Assembly: GCF_026151205.1 (NCBI RefSeq)
Contig: NC_087074.1
Coordinates: 5,268,001-5,332,000, forward strand
Direction of reading: 5' to 3'
Length of the DNA: 64,000 nucleotides
Source: Bolinopsis microptera
Lineage: Eukaryota; Ctenophora; Tentaculata; Lobata; Bolinopsidae
In this document: piece by piece, positions 24,472-33,400 of the stretch
Layout: every line of letters begins with the position of its first letter
Position numbering within the stretch: position 1 is the first letter of the stretch
The notes under the pieces: model-generated
What the model saw: the letters and a program-made list of their open reading frames with translations, nothing else
Databases searched by the model: none
What the model was told of the DNA's origin: nothing
Translations under genes and position numbers: made by a program

Positions 24472-27400
24472 TAAATGAGAGAAAATAATGTTCTAAAAAT
24501 ATTTTCAGGACTACCTCGCAATGGCTTTCGGACATGCATGCTTAGTATTTCATGGCGTAAAGTTGAAGAATATAGCATTAAACTATATTCTTTAACTCTT
24601 TGATCGAATTTACTCGTACAATATTGCTCTCCCCGTTTTTCAGTTTTTCTTTTACTTTTCTCCATAGATTGGTCTCGTACAAATTTTTTCCCGTACAGTC
24701 AAAATTGCAAACAAAATTGCTATTTCCGTACAGTCTTCCTAGTTCGTGGTACGCCATTTTATCTTTCTGATTTCCGTGAGACTAATTTTTGCATTACCTT
24801 CCACCCTGTGGAATTTCTTCTCAATATTATTTAATCATAATTCTCATTTAAGGAGGGTGATAATGATCGAGCAGCTGATCGTTATTGAAATATTTGCAAA
24901 ACCAGATGTAGCTTATATTTAGTATAAATACTAAGGTATTACGAACCTGTAAATTACAAAGGTAAATTTACCTTCTTTAGATCTCTTTTACTAGTAATAG
25001 TAGTAGTACACTGTTATTACTTTACATATTTATATATATACATGTATATTCAATCTGACACAATATTACCAATACCACTTGACAGCTACAGGTACACGTC
25101 AATACATATTACGTTTTTTAAACCTTATTATGGATGGTGTCTTAATTGTATTTGTATCTTACTATATATATGGAGCGAGACGATTAAGGTTAAACGGATT
25201 CCTGCTAGACTTTTAATTCTCAATCAATTTTCATCCAAATTAAAGTCAGAATTCGGATATGCAAGCAGCAAGTTTATCATGGTTAATTTTACTTACTTAG
25301 ATCAGAATTCAGAATGGTTGAGCATAAAACCAGACCGATGATTTTTGGCCTTTTTGAAATCTATTTATTTATCATATATAGCAGACAGTATCCATAGACT
25401 ACACATTCGAAATGGGACATGCAGCGTGTGCCAGTAGTCAATATCAAACACTAATAAACCTGTCATATAATATTTCCGAGGAAGGTAACTTTCTACCAGT
25501 TCAGTTCAGAATTAAGTTCAAAATATCACTTCTGGTCTTCAAGCGTCTTAATAACACAGCCCCTCAGTACTTACAAGGCCAAGGACAATCTAAGAGAAGT
25601 ACGAAGACGAAGTTCTAGACTAGATGATGACTTTTATTTGTTGAAAGTTCCTCCTGCTCCTCATTTCAGACGAGCAGATGCTGCATTTATGTTTTGTGGA
25701 CAAAACATTTGGAATGAACTACCCTACTCAGTGAGATCATTATCATCGGTAGAATTTTAAAAATGTCCTAAGGACATTTTATTTCCACCTAGCTTTTGAT
25801 AATATTCCTAATATTTGTCCATAAATTCTGAACTAATAAAGAAGTGCATAATCTTGATATTTCGGAGAAACAGAGCCTAATAATAATCATGATTATGAGT
25901 GTAGCCGTTATCCCATGCTACACAATGATTGATCATCGGCTACTTTTCGAAATTGAAACATTTAGTTTTTAATTTATCTCATGCTGTTCTTCCTTTGCCT
26001 TTATAAAAGTCGTCTCAGGTACTCAGTTCTGTACGTGACATCGACTAACCTATACTACCCACTTTGCGGTACTAACTGTTTTTTCGGATAATAATTAAGA
26101 CACCCACCACCTTTTGCGGTACTAACTGTTGAGAAATCACGGTACTAACTGTGTCGTGGTATATAAAATAAGATACCCACCCAAAATTGCTGTAAACAGC
26201 TCATTAAACATGACTTTTTAGTTTTAAAAGGATCAGATATTGAATGTAAACAATAAAACAGTTGAGATATCTATGCTTAATTAAAAACAGATTGTACAAC
26301 GTACAATAATCTTCTGTCTACTCCCGTCTACTCTTTAGCTGTACGAACTTGTTAGTGCCATGTACTTACTGTTTTTCTGGGAAAAGAGCAGCAGACCTAC
26401 CACTTAGTACCAAAATACAAACTGTGTCTTGGAAGAAAATATGACCCCCGGCCCACCCCCCCCACGGCCCCACAGAGTGCTTGATTATTGATTTACGCCA
26501 TCAAGCTTTTCCATATCAATAATCATTAATCAAGTACGACGACTTCTATTCGTTCGTTTTCATCAGACAGTATGGACTATGGAGTGACCATGAAATTACA
26601 TTTCGTTTTGGAATTTTTAAACTACTTTTCTTTACGCTTCATAGTTCATACTACTGTGATCATAGTATGAGCCGAAAATCGAAATACTGTCTCTACCGTC
26701 TCTCTGTCGGGTCGCATAAACAATAAACATAGGGTTGCATAGAAATGTACACGATTTTCAAAACCAATATGGAATTAACTGAGCGGCGCTCGGCCTGTAT
26801 GTTGTCACCCCGCCTTATCTGAGACTACATGCTTATATAAACAGTAAAGAGAATTTAATAAAATATGCCATCACGAATTGAGAAATTTAGCGGCCATCCA
26901 CAGAAGAAAAGCGGCCGCAATTCTTCTACTTCTCTAATTATAAAGTAGTGACATAAAGTAAAACGTGCACTTTTTCGAACTTAAACGCACTAAAAAATTG
27001 GACGCACTTCACGCACTTTTTCCGACAAATTAACGCACAATTCTTGATTAGTTTATCAGCTTACCCTCTTCAGTGTAATGGAGAATGAAAATGTGTCAGG
27101 ATCCAAAGTTTTCAACAGGATAAAACTGGAGGAAGACAGTAAATCAGCAGAGCTGATAAAGATAGAGATCAAAACAGAAGAAGATGAACTTTCTATTTTA
27201 TTGGAGACTTTTGATTGTCCTACATTTGAGTTGCAGCTTCCTTCCATGGAATCGTTCATCAAGCAATTTAAACGTGATCACTGTACTTCAAATGTGAAAG
27301 AGATTCTAACCATTCCTGAGAGTGAGTCAGAGGCTTATTTTAATGTGGATACTGAATGTGGCAAATCATCTTCAAGAGAAGAAGTTGCTGATGAGTCATT

Positions 27401-30400
27401 GAAATACCCTCAATATTCGTATAATACAACACTTTGCTTAGTTCCTCATCAGCGGATTCACAACGATGAAAAACCATACAAGTGCTCTAAATGTTCGTAT
27501 AGAGGAAGGCGAAAATCGAACTTATATGCCCATTTCAGGATTCATTCTGGAGAAAGACCATACAAATGTTCTCAATGTCCATTCTCTACTGGCAAAAAAT
27601 CAAACTTAGTTTCCCATCGGCGAACTCATTCCGGAGAAAAACCGTACAAGTGCTCTGAATGTCCATACACCTCAGGACAAAATTATAGCCTAATTCTTCA
27701 TCAGCGGATTCATTCTGACGAAAAACCTTATAAATGCTCTCAATGTCCGTACAGAGCAAGACAAAAATCAAACTTAAACTCTCATCAGCAAACTCATACT
27801 GATGAAAAACCGTACAAATGTTCAAAATGTTCGTACAGTGCAAAGAGAAAATCTTCCATAATTTACTATCAGCGGACTCATTCTCAAGCGGACTCATTCT
27901 AAAGTTCTTAAATTATAACGAGCCAAAAATTGCACTTAATTTACCACAATATTCAAAAAGAGATGGGTCTGGTTGAAGTAGCAACAGAAGGCTCATGTTG
28001 GAGAACATTTACTCATGCAATTACCATCAAAGAATTTATAAATGAGGGACCACATGCAAAACTGGTATATCTGTTTTTGATAGTTTTGAGATAAATGCAT
28101 TTTTGCTGATTTAAAGATTCTATATCATGTGTAAAAAACACTTCTAAAAAATGGTATATCTGTCTATATACCATTTTTAAAACTAGAATTGTACCAAAAC
28201 TGGTATATCTCACGATATACCATTTTTTCTATACTATAAACAATAAAATAATTTAACTGAGAATGGTATATCTGAAGATATACCATTTGGGCTGGCTAAA
28301 GTCTATAAAATGTGTATAGATATACCGGTTTTATTGAAGATAAGTTTCTTGAAGGTGGTCTATCTGCAGATATACCATTTTGTTTTCATGATTGTTAAGA
28401 GCTAAAATGGTATATTGTAACATATACCAGTTTTGGAAAAATTAAATTTCACTTTTTTTCAAAAATTTCTTCAAAATTGTTCAAAAAAAAATTCCAAAGA
28501 TGCACCTTTTCACCCTGAAGACTATGAGCTACCTGCGCAAAATTGGTATATGTTCAGATATACCAGTTTTGCATGTGGTCCCTCAAATAGATTCTGACTC
28601 TGTTATCGTGGAAAAAGCTGTGAACAGGTGTGCGCTAATCGATCACTTGCCTTAGAAAGCGCATGTGGGTAATTATTGATGTTAGCATTTTGTGGTCATG
28701 TGACTGTAGTTTATAGTATCTTACATGTGTATGGTTTTTAATCATTAGATTATATATTATAATAACGATAATATAATTGTCATTGAATGCTCTTCATCAA
28801 TAGGTGTCGTTGTCTGTTTGACTTAGGTAAAAACCTATGTATATGCTTCAAAAACATTTTATTAGCTACAGTAATGAGTAATGTCTTGCGTATCATTTTC
28901 TCAATGTATCCTCGATCTTAGCAACAACTCAATACAATGCTATCTTGTCGTGCAGAATCATAATTTTTCACCAGTATTTTGTAACTTACTTATTCAGTCT
29001 TATAACTATCTTAGTTATAAATAATCTCATAGTTAAACTTTCAGGACCAGGTCTACAATGAATGAAGAATGTGTATATGAGCCGGTGGCAGTTATTAAAG
29101 ACGAAATAAAGCAGGAAGAAAACGTCATATCATCAGAATTCATAAAAATAGAAGTCAAAACAGAAGAAGATGGACTCCTTGTTACATCGGACAGTTTTGA
29201 TATTCCTACATATTATGAGCTGAACTTTCCTTCCGAGAAATCGTTCATCGAGCAATTTCAACATGATCAATCTACTTCAACTGTACAGGAAATTCTTCCT
29301 TCTTCACAAATTCAAAACATCCCTGATTCGGAACCCTATAAAAATGTGGAAAGTGAATGCGAGGAATCCTCAAGAAGAGAAGTCACCGGTGAGCTTCCGA
29401 AATATCCTGAGTGTCCTTTTGGTCAAGAAAACAACAATTCACCGGTTCCAGGATCAAACATTCTGTACGATCAACCTTACAGTTCCACTGTAAAACTGTA
29501 CAAATGCTGCTTTTGTTCCTTCAGTACAGGCCAAAAATCCCAATTAGATCCCCATCAGTGGACACATCTGGGAGCGAAACGCCCGGATTTAAAGACTGTT
29601 CATCCCATAAGAAAAAGTTACCAATGCTCTCAATGTACTTACAGTGCGCCCCGAAAATCACAGTTAACTTCCCATCAGTGGACTCATATTGATGAAAAAC
29701 CGCACAAATGCAATCGATGTTATTACAGCACGAGTCAAAAATCGCAGTTAACTTCCCATCGGTTGGCTCATGTTGATGAAAAACCGTACAAATGCTCTGA
29801 ATGTTCTTACAGTGCTCGCCGAAAATCACAGTTAATTTCCCATCAGTGGAATCATACTGATGAAAGACCTTTCAAATGCCCTGAATGTTCTTACAGTACA
29901 AGCACAAAAAAACGTTTAACCACCCATCAGTGGACTCATTCTGACGAAAAACCATACAAATGTTCCGAATGTTTTTACAGTGCAAGCCAAAAATCTAGCT
30001 TAGTCGCCCATAAGTTGTCTCATTCCAGCAACAAAAACCCGTACAAATGCTCTGAGTGTTCTTTCTCTTCGTGCCGAAAATCAACCTTAGTTCGTCATCA
30101 GCAGATTCATTCCGACAAAAACGACAAATATTGTGAACTTTCTTACGATGCAAGCCAAAGATAACTCTTAATTTTCCATCATTAGACTCATTCCGGTTAA
30201 AAATCATTCAAGTGTTCAAAATTTTCATCCAGTAAAAAACAGAGATAATTTTTATTCAAGCAGCAAGAGAAGGCTAGTGTCGGTGAACACCAGACACCTT
30301 GATGATATGGAGACCATTAAAACATTCAACTGGTTCTTCATTTGGCGATTCCCGCTGTGTTTGACACTCAAACTGTGATGAACAAAATTTTTTTTCTGCT

Positions 30401-33400
30401 TTCGAGGGACATTTTTAGATATTATGTACATTAACATTATTCACTATTCAAGGAGTTTCCATTGATTTTACTTATTACACTTTTTGATTATAATATCACA
30501 CCTTTATTATAGTATTATTAACAAAATTGTTTAATGTAAACTATTATACTATCATTTCTAATAGGGGATTGGTTCACCCAAACAGAAAATAAGCAAGAGG
30601 CGCAAATGTTTACCCCGGCCCCTTCCTTCTAAGGGTACCACTATAATCTCCAAGTAAAAGAAAATACGCCCCCTCCCCTGGCTCAAGTATGCAAATTCGT
30701 ATTATACGAAGATACGAGTTTAGGAGACCACTTGCTACAATTAGAGCTGGGTTTTGTTGACGTGATTTGGCATAATTCGGCCAAAAAGGGACCAGATATG
30801 GGCAAGAACATACGTCCTTACGTCCCCCACCAGGCTCAACCCCCCCACCCCCCCTGCTCAAGCAAATTAGTAAAGCAACTGACCCTCTTCCGTTTGGTAA
30901 TCTGACTGAGAACGTAGAAACTACCCTGGTACCGGACATTAGGATCAGAGATAAGAGCTCTCCACAAGCATCCGTAGAATAGTGTTCTGTCGGTCACCTG
31001 TTTTACCTTACCCAGCAGTGTTGTGACGCTGAAACAACAACTTACTAATCAGGTAATCAATTCTTAATATTTGGTTCTACAAGGCACAGGTACAATTAGC
31101 GATGTTGTCAACAATCATAATAATATTATAATAATTTATAATATACTCATATCAATCATAGCAAAACTGCCAGATAAAAAGTAGTAATTTAAGTAACGTA
31201 CGCCTCAAAGTGTTCACTGCCCTCTTCAAGTCCAGATAACAGAGAGAGTATAAAACCGTGCAGACAAGGCTCCAGATTAGTACCCAGCGGAATGTAGAAT
31301 GTATCAAATATGTCTGCGGACATTTTTATAATATGTTGTCATGGCAGCATGGCATCAATATGTTGTCATGGCAATCAAAATATAGCTAACCTATCAATGA
31401 GTCAAGTAGCTAGCTAGAAAGAAAATGCTTTTGTCAAAGTATAAAGAAATGAAGAGCAATGTCTCGACGGTCCGTGTTAGTAGTTAATTTACCGCTGTAA
31501 AAGCAATAACGCATGTACATCGTACATCGTAATACTCAAACTTATTGCAAGCTCAAAGTAAGATTTTGAAAATACTCTAAAATAAACAACTAGAACTTTT
31601 ACAACTTTTAGGGCAAAGTACTCAAAGGACACGTCATGTAAAAGAAGACAATCACAGTAATTAATACCACAACATACCGAACAGCTTTGGTCTGACACTC
31701 ATAGCCGAGTGTCCGAGCAGGGGGAATAGTCCCATACTGTAAATAGAGAGATCACGTGACAGACGCTCCATTCCTATCCTCTTGAAGATGATCACGTACA
31801 CCTCCAGTGTCTTCAGGTGGACACCTGGGAGATATTATGTGTTACTGGGACTTTGTAGTGGTTTAATGTACATGTATTAAGGGGACCTGGAAAAATCGTC
31901 AAAAAATGAGGTCCAAGATTTTCAAAATCGAATTTAAAATCTTCTGAGGCCTATCTCAAAATTCGGCTCCATACTTCTCTTCTAAATGATCCCTAAAACA
32001 TATCCTGAAAGTTTCAGGGTGATTGCTAAAAAAATGTAGGAGAAGATAGATTTCTAGACTCGATTTTCAGGACGCGCGATTGAAAATCGCTCACGCAATA
32101 CAATTACACATGAGCGCTGACCTTTGACCAGCGATAATTTCGGCTAGGAACAATATTTTTCCATTGGACCAAAAGCAGCTGATAGATATCACCCCCCTCT
32201 ATTAGAAACAACTATAAAATCAATTTCGAGAGAATTTTGATGAAGACCCCCCCCCGGCCCCCTTAATAACGAATTTATTTGTTTATGATTATGTATATAC
32301 TTTGGGAGTCCTGGCGTGTAGCTAGCAGGAGTTGCACTCTGTGGGCACGGCAAGAAGGCTTCCCACTTACTGTGGGTGGCCAGAAACTGTTGACTGTAAC
32401 CGAGAGAGAAATAAGATGGTCGAGTAGGAGCTTAAAATTTGTTTTGGTGGTTAATGGATCTAAGGACAGGGGGATCATACACTTAGTACCGTACGTGACG
32501 TTGGGGTGGTCGACGTCAGGTACATAGCTTAGTACCTGATCCCCCCGCTAAGGAGCAATGGATAAGCACACCTCGCTAATTATTCAATCAAATTTTGAAA
32601 ATATGAACCTCCCAGTGTACGTGATCACAATTTATCTTAACCCACTAAACCTATCATGTGACTCTACTGAGATTTGCAGTTCAAATTGTTGGCACGTTTC
32701 AATAAGATAAGTATCACTGTCTTACATTAGATCATACAATATTAGGTTACATTCCTTAATTTGTTGTTATCAAACTTTTATCTTCTTTTAAACTGGTTGA
32801 AAATGAGAAAATATTTCCAGATCTTTCCAGTGTACCCTGGTTATTTAGAGAATCTTAATTAAAATAGACAACTGCAAAACCAGCTGATTATTAACATTAA
32901 TCTTACAAACAATTCACATCCGACACTTCTTAGAAGTGTCTAAACGTTACTTTGATAATAATTCCAGTACTTTCCTCAGACTTGGTAATCAAATCAGAGG
33001 GAGGTTTCTACTTTTGACTTGTATGCGCTGTTACAGTTACAGTTACTGTTATAATATCACAAGTTGGCACTTACTGTACAATACCCTTTAAATACCTCTT
33101 TAAATGATAAAGGCAGAGGTACTGGTAGCCACCTTTACAGCTTTTGCACAAAATCAAGCTATCTAATGCATTGTCATGAAATAATAATTAAAATCAGTAT
33201 CGAAGAAGAATAACAGCAACACTAGAAACTAACTTCTTACCCTTCTTAGTAACACTTACCTAGTCGTTGTCGCTAAAGTACCAATTAATTACGCAATTAA
33301 ATATTAAGTTCCCACAAACCCGAGGGAAGAGCGTGGTGGAGACATTGTGAGAGACGTTTAGCTACGAGAAGCTTCTTTGGGATGAGGTTGTACTTTGCAT

